A DNA stretch of 64,000 bases from Polydactylus sextarius. Lineage: Eukaryota > Chordata > Actinopteri > Polynemidae. Positions within the stretch are counted from its first letter, which is position 1, and each line of letters opens with the position of its first letter. The notes beneath the pieces were generated by a model. That model worked only from the letters and a program-made list of their open reading frames with translations. It was not told the origin of the DNA and searched no databases. Positions 45,401-58,350 of the stretch are shown here, in pieces. The stretch covers positions 18,935,001 to 18,999,000 of the forward strand of contig CM028906.1 of NCBI GenBank assembly GCA_016801845.1, in the 5' to 3' direction. Both the position numbers and the translations under genes were made by a program.

Positions 45401-48400
45401 ATTGACTCATATTTCAATTATTTTGTTAATTTCCTGACTTAAAAACGGCTTGAACTATGATTTGATTATTAAAACAGTTGCCGATTAACTGTTTAAATCA
45501 TGAGCAAATTGGGCTGCTGTTTTTGTTTTTATCAACAGTTTTTTACTATCAATTGTTCATGTGGCTTTTCTTCAAAATACTGGATGAACGTTTAGTTTAA
45601 AATTTACCTTCAAAACTTCAGAACAGCTCAGATTTATAAAATTTGCGGGAGCTTTTTAGTGTAAATGATTTTCATTTTTGTTTCACTCTTCCTGATACAG
45701 GTCCTCCTCCGCCTCTTCCTCCGCTGCAGCCGTCAGGGATGGATGCTCCTCCCAACTCCATCACCAGCTCAGTTCCCACCATCGTCACCTCTGGGATCCG
45801 CTCTTCGCTTCCTCAGGCTTCAGCGCCGCTCTTCACTTCCAGTAATGACTTTAACTTTTGAAGAGAAGTGGTTACTTCTGTATTGATAAAACAAGATGTT
45901 ACTGTATGTTGCTCTGCAGCATTATGAGTTGAGGTTTCCTTTCTGTGCTGACCAGATAACTATGATACAGATGTGTACAATCCTGAGGCTCCCAGCATCA
46001 CTAACACCTCCAGGCCCGTCTACCGCCACCGAGTCAATGCCCAGAGACCCAATCTGATTGGACTCACCATGGGGGAGGTGGACCAGCCGCAAAGAGGTAA
46101 TATTTACATGAACATAAACGTTAACATGCTTAGTACCTTGACCCAGTGGTAGCCACTTGCTGCTTCATAAACAAGAAGAATATCAGTGTCAGGATGTGTT
46201 TTTTGTTTGAATTCATTGCCTCAGAGCTGTGACTCATCAGTGTTTGTCCTTTACCAGACAAAATTCCCAACAACAATATGAGGATTGTTATGGAATCAGA
46301 TTCAAGGAAGAGAACAGCAATCTCCCATGATGGAGGCCTCCCCCCTAAGAAACCATGGTTTGACAAGTAAGACGTTTTTCTCCTGTCATAAGAAAAAAAA
46401 TATGTTTAATAAAGTCCTCTCTTATTGTTTTTGATGATTTCTCTTCTCTTTTGTGCTCAGGCCCAACTTTAACAAACCCAACCACCAGGGCTACCACAAA
46501 AGACCGCCGTTCTCACCAAACACCAAGCTGCTGGTTCGGCAAATTCCCCCTGAGCTCAACAACATCAGCAAACTCAATGAACATTTCAGCAAGTTTGGCA
46601 CCATTGTCAACCTGCAGGTCAGTTCCTGTCTAGAGCAAAAAACACATAAGTCATATTAATTCAGTTACTAAATAGCGCAGAAAGGGAGCAGGACAATATA
46701 TAGATAATATGGGATTTATATGAATGTGTGAGGTATAAAACAACTTCAGTTGTGGCAAAAAAAAAAATTCAGTCAATGTCCAATATTGCATCAGGGTTAA
46801 TGGTTAATTTAACTGTCTTTTTACAGGTGGCTTATCAGAACGACCCAGAAGGGGCGCTGATCCAGTTCGCCTCTCCTGACGAGGCCAAGCGGGCGATGCA
46901 AAGCACCGAAGCTGTTCTCAACAACCGCTTCATCAGGGTGCACTGGTTCCGCGATGACGGGAGTGATGGACCAGGACAGGGACAGTCTCACTCTCAGCCG
47001 CCACAGTCACAGGCAGCTATGGTAGGAGTTAATATTTAAATTGCAAAACTGTGATTTCTAACTTGTTCTGTAATGCTTTCACTCTTGATGTGATGTGATT
47101 TTCAAAACTGGTTAAATTGCATTTGAAGAAAAATCTAAATTTGAGACTCAAGTTGTTGTTAAAGTGAAAGTCTCAAACGTCTGTATCATTCTGAGAAGAA
47201 AAATATTTTTGATGTTAGTTCCTGAGAATAAAGAAGCTGCTTCTTGTGTGGTAACATGCAGCAGTTTTCTCCTGAATAAAGAAAACCATCTGAGAAGAGA
47301 CAGAGACACCAGCTCCTCTGCGACAGCTTCTTCAGCTTTAATGGAGCCTAATTCAGTTCATCCACAGCTTCACTTTGTTGCTGATGTGTCAGTGTCGCTG
47401 TGTGAATTGTAACAAACTCCTCAGGGGTGTTTTGATCATTTGTAAAAGTGGGCACGCAGAACCGTCGCTCTCACAATCTGACACTTAATGTGAACACTGC
47501 CTCTTCTTACAGTTACAGTGCAGATAACTTCTCACTCCAAGTGTTTCTGGAGTATAAGTTGCAAGTATAAGATGCAGATTCAAGTCCAACATGTTAAGAA
47601 ATCTAGAAGATTAAATTGTTTAACACTTGTGGTTGGATGTAATAAACATTTGTTTATTTGTTGCTCAACAGCAGCCGGCCATTTCTCAGTCTGTTAAAAA
47701 TCGACTCGGACCAATGGTTGTTCCTGTTAACTCTGAGTCATCTCAAGACTCCAGCCTCGTTTCACAGGTGCGTGGGCGTTTTTTTTTTTCTTTCGTTTTT
47801 TTTGCATATACTTGTTAAAATCTGCAGATGGTCTCCTGCGCTGTGTAAACGTGATGTTTTTTTCACCACTGCTGCAGAATCCTTCCAAAGGGTCAATAAA
47901 GAATCGTTTGGGTTTTTCTTCTAAATCAGTGGCGCCTGTTGAAAAAGTAAGTGTCAAGAACAATGTGTCTTTTAAAATATCTATCTGTCAGTTTGTTCTG
48001 TTTCAGATTATGTAGATATAATATATAACACACGTTTATCACCTTTATCACCTTGATTCAGGTGTTTTCAACATCCATGGGCCTCACAAAGACGGTTTAT
48101 AATCCTGCTGCTCTGAAGTCAGCTCAGAAAACCTCTGAAGATGCTTTGAAGAAGAAACAGGTGAGAAGAGAAACAGGAGATCAGTTTTATTAATGAATGA
48201 ACCGATTACATTGTTGTAAATATCATATCGTCACATTTGAGTGGTTAAATATAAGTGGAGATTTACAGAAATACAGCTTTAATGCATAATTCTTTTCTTT
48301 TAATTCTGTTATATAGAGTGTGTATAGACTACAGCAGTAGTGAAAGGAAATTGCAACTCTCCCGACTGTAACAAAAAAGAGAACCATAAAAACTTAAAAC

Positions 48401-50696
48401 CACAACTGTAATAAAAAATGAGTTATTTACAGATTTATTTGTGGTTTATGTTAAAACTTTAAAGGTCACCAAAATATCTGGAAGAGTTTTGGAATAAAAC
48501 TGTCGGATGTGATATGAACTGATGTGTTAAAATGTTTTCAGGCTTCTAGATTGAATCAAAATCGTGTGTTTGTGATACCTGCAAATATCATATTGTTGTC
48601 CATAGAATTATCATATTTTGTAATGAAACTTGTGATTTACAGCTTCAGTTGTCAGGATTCTCACACTAAGACCATTACTTCTTTCACAGGAAGCACTAAG
48701 ACTACAGCAGGACGTCAGGAAGAAGAAGCAGGAGATATTGGAGAAGCATATTGAGACACAGAAGGTAAGATGAACTAAAAGAGGTTTTTATATAATTAAG
48801 TGTTCTGTGATTTATATAATTACTGCTATAATTTGTGTAGATTTAGTAACAGTGTTTGAAAGGTGTGTGTGTCGTCATAGCAAAAGGTTCAATAATGTAT
48901 AAACATGCCGTGTTTGATTATTTTAAAGCAGAACAAGAAGTTATTTATAGTGTAGATACTTACAGTGAAGTGATGTTATACTTTCATTTTTGTCATTCAC
49001 ACTTTTTAAAATCTTGAGAAGATGATAGAAAAAGTCAACCTTTTTGATTCTACCATTTTCCTGCTTCTTCCTCTGCAGCTCCTGATTTCCAAACTGGAAA
49101 AGAACAAAACCATGAAGGCTGAAGACAAAGCCAAGATCATGGAAACTTTGGGCACATTAACCAAGAACATCACCAAACTTCAAGAGGAGATAAAGGGAAT
49201 CTCAGGCAGTAACAACCCACTGAGATCCGCTAAGAGCAAAGCTCAGGTAGAATTTCATCCCAGTTACCACCCACACGTTAAATCCTAATGATAAACACCT
49301 GATAGATGATGATGTTCTCTTGATTTTGATTGTCCTTCAGGCGCAGAAGGAGCTGCTGGATGCAGAGCTGGACCTGTATAAAAAGACTCAAGCTGGAGAG
49401 GACACTGCTTTGTTGAAGATCAAATACACACAGCTGCAAATCGAGGTAATGTCTTAAAAGATAAAACTCTCCATGCCGTCGTGTTGCCAGGGGAGTTGTG
49501 CTCTGAAATAATCTTTCATACTCTTTAATCATGTGTTTGAATAGATCAGCTGAATGTTTATTCTCTGTTTGACTTCTTCCCATCCAGGCAGCTAAAAGAG
49601 GACTCCTGTCTCCAGGAAGGGGACGGGGCGTTCACACTCGGGGCCGCGGGGCTCACAGGGCCAGGGGACGGGGCTCCAGGGGACGGGGACGAGGTGTACC
49701 ACTGCACGCTGTCGTGGATCATCGACCGCGAGCACTGGAGATTTCTGGTTTTAATGAGACGGATCATGTCGATCTGCTGCCACACTTTGCTGTAAGTCGC
49801 CAAAAACTGCCAAAACAACAGAGGATTTGTTATATTTATGTTTGCAAAGTGACCATAAAGTTTGTTTGTTCACTATTTTGAAGCAATTTGGAGAAATTGA
49901 AGATTGCCAGATCGATGAAAACAACCTGTCTGCAGTTATCACCTACAAGACAAGAGCAGAGGCCGAACAGGTGATGATGCATCTCCTGATTTCATTCAAG
50001 CTCCGACATGCAGCTGCCACTTTTATCATTGTGCTCCTGTGGCCCATTGCTTGACTGACCTACCTTCTCCACCTGTAGGCGGCTCTTCATGGAGTGAAAT
50101 TCAACAACCAGACTTTACGCCTGGCGTGGCACAAGCCGGTCTCGACTCTCAGCGTCGCAGATCCTGATGAAGCAGAACCAGAGGAGGATGAGGTTTGTTG
50201 AAATTTCTCAGTTTGCAATAAATGTGTAAATGTGTTTTTCTTTTTATAGCACCTGATTGGGACGATTGATTTGGTGTCACAAGGAAAGCTACACTTGAGT
50301 GAGAATATCATTGACCTTATTAAACTCCTATTTCTTGTTGTTTTACATTTAAAAAACACAAGAGGGAGCTATTACACATTACAGCAATGTAACCTTATTA
50401 TGTGGCTTTTTCATGGCCACTTGTACTTTCATTAAACAGTCGGTCTGTGTGCAGCTGAAGCTGAGATTTTTGTCTCACTTGAGACCTTTTTAAATACACA
50501 GAGCAAATTGAGCGCTGATGATGCTCAAAGTAAAAGGCCCCTGCTCTTTAAATTGCTTTTCGTTCACTGCTAAGACTCTAATCTGATGGTTTGTTTTGTT
50601 GTTCAGTACCCGGAAGAGTCTCTGAGTGACGACGCGCTGCTGCAGGACGACGATGAGGAAGAGGACGACAACGAGCCTCGCCCCTGGCGCAGATGA
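42465..50696 (+). CDS. rbm26: RNA-binding motif protein 26, 22 exons
   Basis: A nuclear RNA-binding protein; mammalian RBM26/27 associate with the PAXT nuclear RNA decay machinery. Exons: 42465-42523, 42616-42734, 43728-43846, 43922-44013, 44103-44380, 44711-44992, 45086-45322, 45701-45841, 45956-46096, 46258-46366, 46461-46617, 46827-47021, 47672-47767, 47878-47946, 48062-48160, 48690-48764, 49079-49246, 49341-49445, 49588-49791, 49884-49970, 50079-50192, 50607-50696. Total 3036 nt (1011 aa); human RBM26 is about 1007 aa. An N-terminal PWI-like fold (1-75) precedes an RS/RD-repeat domain (about 130-222). A CCCH zinc finger C-x8-C-x5-C-x3-H (about 312-331) and a polyproline region follow. RRM1 lies about 545-615, a coiled coil about 720-810, an RG-rich stretch and RRM2 follow, then an acidic C-terminus ending PRPWRR-like. 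Similarity favours RBM26 over its paralogue RBM27. All frames are open. Confidence 0.94.
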
Positions 50697-51800
50697 AGAT
50701 CTCCGTACTTGCACTGGTGTGAACGATAAGCAACAACCCAGCAACTTCATACAATTTCAGTCCCTGTTCATAAGTCAACAGGACACATTTCACTTTGGCT
50801 AGATTTTTTTTTCTTTTCTTCCCACAAATATGTAACTGGCAGAAAAACCTTGTGTGAGTTTGATTCATTTTAATGTGTGTACCAGATGCAACAATGGTGA
50901 ATTTTTTAATGCTCTTAGTGTAGAAATAGTTAGTTTTTTTTTCTTTTTTTTTTTTCTTTTTAAAATGTTATTTTGGTTCTTAAAACACATAGTTTGTCTT
51001 GACGTGTGATAGGTGATCACTTAAAGACACGTTTGTTAAACTCAGTTTAAGAAATCAAAACCTACGTTGTAATTTAACTGAATGACAGACTATATAGCTT
51101 TTGCAGAATCGTATTAGGTTTGACTGGTTTAAATGCTCATGTGTAAATATTTTGTCTGATTTGTATGAAAGCTTGGCTTTTCAGTTCTTTGCTTTACTTT
51201 GGATTGTACAAAAAATAAAGAATTGAAATGGTCTGAAAACATCCTGCCAAAAAAAAAAAAAGAAAAAAAATGAAATGAAAAAAAAAAACACCCCAAAAAA
51301 AAAACGAGAGAAAAGAAAACATGGCAGTGAAAAAAGACTCAAAAAAGAGTTGGAAAAAAGACCATTTCAAAAACAAAAAAAACCTTCCTGTTCCCCTAAA
51401 GAGCAAACTTTCCAAAACACAAAAAAAAAAGAAATTCCTGCTACTTTTTTATTTTTTATTGTGGACTGGTAAGGTAATAAAATATAAAGCGGTGACATTG
51501 ATACCAAGGTAAGAACACAACATGATTTTATATTTTGGCTACATCGAACAAGTCTGTATTTGTTAAACTGAAAAAATATATGAATCTAAAAAATATGATA
51601 ATGAATAGTAATTATCACAATACTAACTAAAAAAAATCTTGTTTTTGTTGCAGGTGGCGTCAGAAGTGTCCAGCTACAACTCACGATTCTTCCTCCAAGA
51701 GGCTTCAGTGTTTTTAATGTAATTTTATATCGACTGTAACAGTCTTTATTTGATGGTTTTTGTACAAAAAAATCAGTGTTTTTAAAGAATAAATCTCAAC
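50697..51800 (+). other. rbm26 3' UTR with two candidate poly(A) signals
   Basis: AATAAA occurs at 51214-51219 and again at 51788-51793. The first is followed by an extremely A-rich tract (51249-51430), which could cause internal priming. Between them TTGTTGCAG at 51645-51653 resembles a splice acceptor, so an alternative 3' exon is conceivable but not supported by coding potential. Confidence 0.55.
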
Positions 51801-52029
51801 CGTTTGTAAATGAAAGACTTTTTGAGCCACTGAAACGTGTCTACAACACATGCTGCAACGTGCCACAAGAAATAAAACAGCTGTGTTTATCTGTGTGGAA
51901 ACGTGTGTAATTAAAAGTTACTGTTTTACAACAAAATCTATTTTGATTTCAATGTGCCAGCAGTGCAGAAAAGAAAAGAAATTTACACACTAGACATCAC
52001 CTAAGGATCAAAGTAACTAAATTAAATCC

Positions 52030-53460
52030 GATGTAGTTGAATCCGAGGCGACTGAATTGTTGAAGACGTTTCACCTTCATCCAAGAGTCTTGTTAAGTTC
52101 TGATTATCAGACAGTGAAACTTCACTCTTAGAAATTGAAGAACATCAGTTAATTTCCATTTAAAGTCAACTATCATTCCTCTACCATCATGCTTCTCTAT
52201 TTACACCAACAGCTGAACCCTCACACTCTCAACCAGCCGGTAGTCTTCCAAAAGTCTGAGCCATCTTGTCGGGTGTCTGTTGCTTCTTGAAGCCTTTGAG
52301 CAATTGCATCAGGTGCAGACTTTGAAACTCACCAATCAAAAGGTTCAAACTCACAGTCTCAGACTTTCAAACAAGCTTTCTAACCACCTGAGCAACAAAG
52401 TCATATATTATCAAGATGTTTCTTGGAGCCTTTAAGCATTCACATTGTTTGTTGGACTTTTAAAATCACAATACTTTGTAGGAACTAAACCCACAACCTG
52501 CAGACATCTTACAGTCCTCTAACCTCTTAAGCTATTCATCCAGTTGTGTTCAGGAGTCCTGTTTAGAGAAATTAAATGTATTATTCTGGTTTATACCTTT
52601 GTACAAATTGAATCCTCAACATGATACTGACGTGTTGAAGGTTCTTAGGTGTTAAAATCTCATGCAAATGCCTAAAAGCAGCTTTCTACGCACATGATAA
52701 GACATTTCTACAAGCCTTTATGGGTTCACCTTGTTTTTGGATTTTGAACCCAGAGTTGAACCCATGTTGTCAGGTGTTCAAACAGTCTTCAAACTACTTT
52801 AGCTGCTGGAAAGAAGATGCATGACTGAACTGCCTTGGAGCACTTTAAACTCACATTAATTGAGTCTCCAAAATTCAAAGAGCTTTGCAGAGTTGAACCA
52901 TGAACTTCAAAACCACAAGATACATTATCTACCAGATTTCTGGTCAGATTTCTGATGTTTGTGTCTTTGAGTCTTTGAGTGTTCTCATTTAATATTGTGC
53001 TAAAACAGATTCTGCTTAATAAGGGTTAAACCAGTGTGCATAGGACTCAAATCCTGATTTGATCACCTGAGCTATTTGAGCAGATACAGTTGAAGGCCCT
53101 CTCAGAGTTCTTAGAGTGTGTTCCAAAAGGTGTTTAATCTCATGTGAATCTTCTGAATAGTTGCCTGTCCTCTAACCAGTCAAGCCACATGAAGTTCCTC
53201 TTGGTAATTAAATCTTTCATCTTAAAGATGGGCTTTAAAATTCACTAATCTTCCTATTGACCAATCCCGTCTAATCAGAATTTCCAAGCAGAACTCTTAC
53301 AACCAAAGTTATTGGATAAGAGGCACTTGAAGTATTGGTTTTTGTGTCCTGAAGACATCTGGGAACTGGACTTAAAGTGTACCTAAGCCTCACAGGAACT
53401 TGACCCACATCTTCAGAACTATCAGGTCGTCTTCCTAAAGCCTGAGAAGGAACATTGTTA
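52030..53460 (-). repeat. Decayed tandem array with tRNA-like signatures
   Basis: Related phrases recur at roughly 110-270 bp spacing. Examples are GAACTAAACCCACAACCTGC (about 52482), TTGAACCCATGTTGTC (about 52763), GTTGAACCATGAACTTC (about 52895), and CTTGACCCACATCTTC (about 53398). Each is usually followed by a TCTAACCACCTGAGC-like block (52379, 52519, 53066). Read on the minus strand this is a D-arm (TAGCTCAGGTGG-like) followed by a T-arm-like GGTTCAA. Intervening units share CTTGGAGCCTTTAAG-like starts. It is probably an ancient tandem or repeatedly inserted tRNA-derived element; no functional tRNA is present. An upstream piece near 52062 (GTTGAAGACGTTTCACCTTC) resembles another teleost repeat. 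Confidence 0.5.
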
Positions 53461-54149
53461 ATAAAGCAGTTCAGCGACATGATGGCAGCTGTTTCTTGAA
53501 ATGTTAGAAGATATTTACTCAACATGTTGAAGTTGACTTTTATGTCATTTTTATGTAAAGTTACACAAAACCTGAATTATACTTGATGTACTTGAAAATT
53601 AAGAGTTCATTGCTGCAATTATAAATACAGTTACTAGTTGAACGAGTGACGTTTTGACAAACACACAAAAAAATCAAATCATTACATGTGCATCATTGCA
53701 TCACATTAAATATGGATTTGATTTACAGGATTTTAGAAAACTCTATGTATATTTATCATTTTTATAACAACTCTGCATTCTGTAAATAATCAAACATTGT
53801 TATATAATACACATAATCAATTTTAGTGTTTTTATAGATATAAATATCTTTGATTTAACATTAAAAACTTGAAATAAAGGAGATAGAATTAGGTTAAAAA
53901 AATGTTTGTTTTTAACATTTTTTACAGTGTATCTGTCTGTCTCTTAACCTGCACACAAAACTTGGGTTAATACCAAACTTTCCACCTGGTCACTCTTTAC
54001 ACTCTTGCCTTAAAACCAACAGTCTTGGTGTGTAGGTGAAAGTGGGGGGTTTTGCTTTCTGTCGGTGTCCACCTGCAGAGAAGCTCTCCACAGTACAGGT
54101 CCTACAATCTCTCAGCTCCAAGTGAGAGAGGACAAATAACCCAATCAGT

Positions 54150-54660
54150 GTCCATGGGTTCAGTGTTTCTGGGCCACCCCTGGTGCCTGTCAGCCTCGCA
54201 CAGATAATTGTGAGAAATCAGATTTGCTCTTGTAGAATATCTGCTGTTTTTCACTCAAGCTCCTTCCTAAAACCACTTCCCCCTCATCCCTCCATCTCTC
54301 TCTCTCTTTCTCTCCCTCAGTCTGGGAGTGTTAAATGCCCCCTCCTGCCACCTCATTTACCCACCGCGGTGCCACCGGACTCACACCGGCATTATTTGTT
54401 CTCAAACAAGCTGTTGCAGCTTCACGTTCACATGAACCTGTAGCTATTATTTGTCACGACTCTGGTTTGATTGACACATATATTCACGTTTTATGACAAG
54501 TGGTTAGTTTGCACTTTGTCCAAACACAGCAACACAATTAAACATGTTGGATGTGGGACAGAGCCCCTCAGTGGTGATGTGACCAGCATGCAGTAACGTC
54601 TGAGCAGCGCCTGCCTCCCTTTGTGTCTCGGTGGCCAGAGGACGTTATACTCTGTGTGTG
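54150..54660. other. Intergenic, CT-rich tract and no gene
   Basis: A pyrimidine tract with (TC)n character lies at about 54280-54330, followed by a moderately GC-rich stretch. No gene is supported; the 86-codon ORF here has no family resemblance. Confidence 0.35.
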
Positions 54661-55139
54661 AGCTAAAACAATATAGACTAACTAGTTTACAGCATCTGTG
54701 TCATCCATTATATTAATCTTTACTTTCTGATTTGTGTCAAAAAGATAAATTACATGAAATTTTTTGAATAAATGTTGATTTTTTTTCCTTCCTTTTTTGT
54801 GTGGAAAAGGCAAAGGCAATCAAAAGTAACAAAGATTTCCACTTTTGTTTATGAGGAGAAAATGATTTTAGTTTCTTTTTTGAAGCCCTCGGGGTTCCAG
54901 AAGTCGGTCATATGGATATGTGGCATAACATCATGCACTTCTAATGTATTTATTCAGATTCATTTGAATATTACTGCTGCCATTTTACAACATAAAAACA
55001 TTTCTGCGTGCCACTTAATACCAATTACCACTTAACCAGTTTTGTAGAATAACACGAACAAAATTCACCCTAATAGATGGATAATGTTCAAACATAATGG
55101 TTTGGTCACTTATTAGTTTAAAATATAAGGAAGGTATTA

Positions 55140-55400
55140 CTGATCTGAGATCAGCGGTGACCCCTCCCTTGCACACGGCTCGTCGCCACAATGCCAGTTC
55201 TCTGTAAACCCATTAATATTTTATGTGATCATGGGCCTTCATAAGCAAATTTCAGTCCCTAGCAAGTTGAGCAAAAGCATGATTAATTTAGTATTTATAA
55301 CCCGACAACCCTTAAAACAACACGGGGCCCCCTGGTCACAAAGCAAGGCAGTTTGAAACAAAACTAGCAGCCTCTAAATCATAATCAGCACACTCATTCA
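55140..55400. promoter_or_regulatory. Candidate conserved non-coding element
   Basis: This compact block has balanced base composition in otherwise AT-rich sequence and no ORF. It contains homeodomain-type TAAT cores (TTAATATTTT, GATTAATTTAG) and CATAAGCAAATTTC. Assignment rests only on texture; conservation cannot be tested here. Confidence 0.25.
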
Positions 55401-56239
55401 GGATCATTTGAGTTTGGGGACACATTTTTTTTCCTGTAACACCAGCTGCAGTTTTGGTTTGTGGTCAGCATCTGTGTTAGAGGGAGGCAGCCATGGTTTT
55501 AAAGCTCAACCATAAAATTTAATATTACATAAAAGAAATCTTTGTTATTACTCAACTGGAAGACAAAACACTCCTGTTTCGTCAGAAAAAAAAAACAGCA
55601 ACCATCTCAATCATCCTCAGTTTGTTGAAATCTGCTATGTTCGACTTAACGAAGCCCTTTAACCTCGTGTGCTGACCACAGATCCCAGGTAACGATGCCA
55701 ACAGCATCAATAAATCAAGACAAGGTTGGCGCTGCAGCCACAGAGCTGAATCTTCTCTGGTTACAACTGGAACCATAGGAACATTATGAAATAATACATC
55801 CAGTTTATTTGTTTATTTGTTTTTTGTGTTTTTTTTCCTTTTTCCTATGTACAAGTTCTGTATTATTATATGTTATATCATTTTATACTGTATGAATATA
55901 TTTTTATCCTTATTCTGTAATGAGAGAGATCAGGAAACAACACACTTCTTAACTTTGATATTCATGTTATTCAATAAAACTGTTGTCTTAGATTATTTTT
56001 TCCACTGTGTTTGCTACTTTTAGAAAGTTTAATCTTCTTTAATATCAATGCAACATATTTGATGAATTTCAAAAAAAAAAAAAAAAACTATTTCTATTGC
56101 TATCTATTGCTATATTACTCCTCTTACGCTACTACCGCTACGCTTACTGCCCCCAAGTGGTTAAAATAAATAAATTATTGGCAGGTTTAAGTATGAAGTA
56201 AGTACAATGTGTAAGTCACACTTTATGTATTTTATATAT

Positions 56240-56650
56240 TTGAGGTATAACATACTTGTCACAGCTCAGTCAGGATTTACAGATGCAGCCTTTGTTTGTA
56301 GGAAAGTTGAGAGAAGCTTCTCTGATATTAAACGTCTCCTGTGATGAGACGTGTCCTCTGTGTTATTGCAGTGTCATTCACAATGTAATTAGCCTGTACT
56401 CTAACATGATCACTGTACAGTTCAACTTCATTAAAGATAATCTGTGAGCAGGCAGTGATGTACGCAGCAGGCTCCGCCCCTCCGACTTCTCTCCTGCCAT
56501 TGATTGGTGCAGTGATTTGCAGCATGTAATCCAATGTTCTGTGACAGGTTGTAACTGAGGTTAAAGATGGCAATTTAATTATGTGTCAGAGGTCACATTA
56601 AAGGCTGACCCTTGACCCACTGACACAAGACTCTGCTGATTAGTGACAAT
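56240..56650. promoter_or_regulatory. Candidate conserved non-coding element
   Basis: This block is free of simple repeats and stable in composition. It includes CACAATGTAATTAGCC and AGGCTGACCCTTGACCC, the latter with a nuclear-receptor-like TGACCCTTGACC direct repeat (near 56605). There is no coding signal on either strand beyond short chance ORFs. Confidence 0.25.
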
Positions 56651-57714
56651 CTTGTGTTATTGATCAAAATGAGCAACATAACAGACAAATACGACTGAAC
56701 AATAACAAGTAATTGATGCAGGATCAGTGACTTTCTGAGTTCTCATCTATAACATCTATAACGTCCTACCATGTCTGTCTTTACTTTACTGGTTCTTGTG
56801 CTGTACAGTACACAGGTAGGGCGAATGTAGTGTTACTATTTCGTATATTATTCACAAAAATATGTGTTTGTATGTTTTTGTAATTTGAAGCTTTATTTAA
56901 TTTCTGTGTGAACAAGAGAAACTTAACATTTCATCACACTAAAAGTACTTACAGTTCAATAATTTGATAAACATTTAATTTACTTAGACTGAATCAATAA
57001 TACAAATCCTGACACAGTCAGAAAGCTAATGGACTAAAAGCAAAAAACTGATTAAAACCTGAAATAAACACTTGAGCTTGAGTTTTGTGTGTCGCTCCTC
57101 ATCCTGATACATGTTGAAGTCATATGGTGCTTTTACATGATCAGTTCAGAGGCTTCCTGCAATGTCTACTTGATTTCCATGAGGAGAGGATTTTCACATT
57201 GATGCCGTCCAGGACAAACAACACATTTGGCCAAAATTAAGGCATGTGACTTTCTGACATCTGTTTCTTTACATGAAAACGTTATTATGCAACAGACAGG
57301 TACACTTTTCAAAGAAAATATCTTTTTAAATTAGTAGCAACTACAAAACAAAAACCTAAAAGCAGCGTCTGCATCTCTGACAACATCTAGTTACAGCTAA
57401 GGAAAAAATGTTAAAGCAACAATTCAGAGATTAATGTGTTTTTAAATGATAAATCAGGATCAGGACAAATTAAAGAGTTGTAGATTTGCTGATTGTTTAA
57501 TTTTCTGTACTTCTCTACTTTCTGGCTGCATCTTAAAGTTCACCTTTACGTGTTTTAATGTCATATCTTTAAGATGTGACCTTATTCTGGCTCCTTATCT
57601 AAAAAAATGTCAGTTTATTATTAGAACAGTTTAATGTAGAGTAATAATATCTATAGAGGTCAGCAAGGTCACTGTTTGACTGGTGAATAATACAATCCGC
57701 TTTGTTTTGATGTT

Positions 57715-57770
57715 AACTTAAGCATCTTTGGATAAAATCATTTGCTAAACGACTGAATATAAACATGTTT
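57715..57770 (+). repeat. SINE/LINE 3'-tail fragment
   Basis: CTTTGGATAAAATCATTTGC and TAAACGACTGAATATAAA match the common teleost tail of the form CTTTGGATAAAAGCGTCTGC followed by TAAATGACT. Only the tail is present. Confidence 0.6.
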
Positions 57771-57844
57771 CATGTTCAGTTTTTTGGGAAAAATCAACGT
57801 TGCTCTGACTTGTTCATGAATCAGTGTGAAGCTGTTTCTGTCAT

Positions 57845-58350
57845 GTCATTAGGCCCCTGGGTACAAGCGCGACTAACATTTCTATAGTCAGCCTTATGCA
57901 AATGATAGGGCAATTGTAGATATACAAATATGTACCCATGGTCCATGCGGCCTAATGGCCTCCCTCCCTCCGGCCAGCTCAATGGCTCATTTAGATATCT
58001 GCTTGGTTTATTATGTGAATAAGTTACGCCTGGCTTGTTACGACCCTCTGGGCTCCTGTTTCTGCTGTGTAGCTGAGATGTGTGGTGCTCAATTAGGCTG
58101 CCTGGCTGGCAGAGTTAACCCTTTGCGCCAGATAAACTGTTTTTTTCTCAGCCAAATGGGGTTGGTACAGTACAGGGGGTTTCACGCAGGGATCAAAAGA
58201 TCAATCCTAATACAGTGGTACCAAGCTGACCCCTCAGATGTAATAAAGGCGCCATCGTTCACCCTTGGGGCCCATTCAGGGCCTCCCAAGACCTGGTATC
58301 TTTAAATTAGCTGACTTGCTTGCCCTGCAGGTAATTGCATTAGTTTATCA
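57845..58350. promoter_or_regulatory. Strong candidate conserved non-coding element
   Basis: About 500 bp of complex, repeat-free sequence dense in transcription-factor-like sites. These include a perfect octamer ATGCAAAT at 57896-57903 (POU factors), GGTAATTGCATTAG (homeodomain), GATCAAAAGATCAATC (TCF/LEF-like CAAAG variants) and several CAGCTG/CANNTG boxes. A 116-codon ORF crosses it but has no protein-family features. It resembles developmental enhancers; conservation is untested. Confidence 0.4.

Noticed and set aside
51275..51512. Lys-rich plus-strand ORFs
   Set aside because: Products of the A-rich tract after the rbm26 poly(A) signal.
52030..53460. CRISPR-like array or functional tRNA cluster
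   Set aside because: Units are highly diverged and unevenly spaced, and the genome is eukaryotic; no intact tRNA arms.
57955..58305. Plus-strand 116-codon ORF in the downstream region
   Set aside because: No family similarity, no splice context and Cys-rich random character; the block looks regulatory rather than coding.
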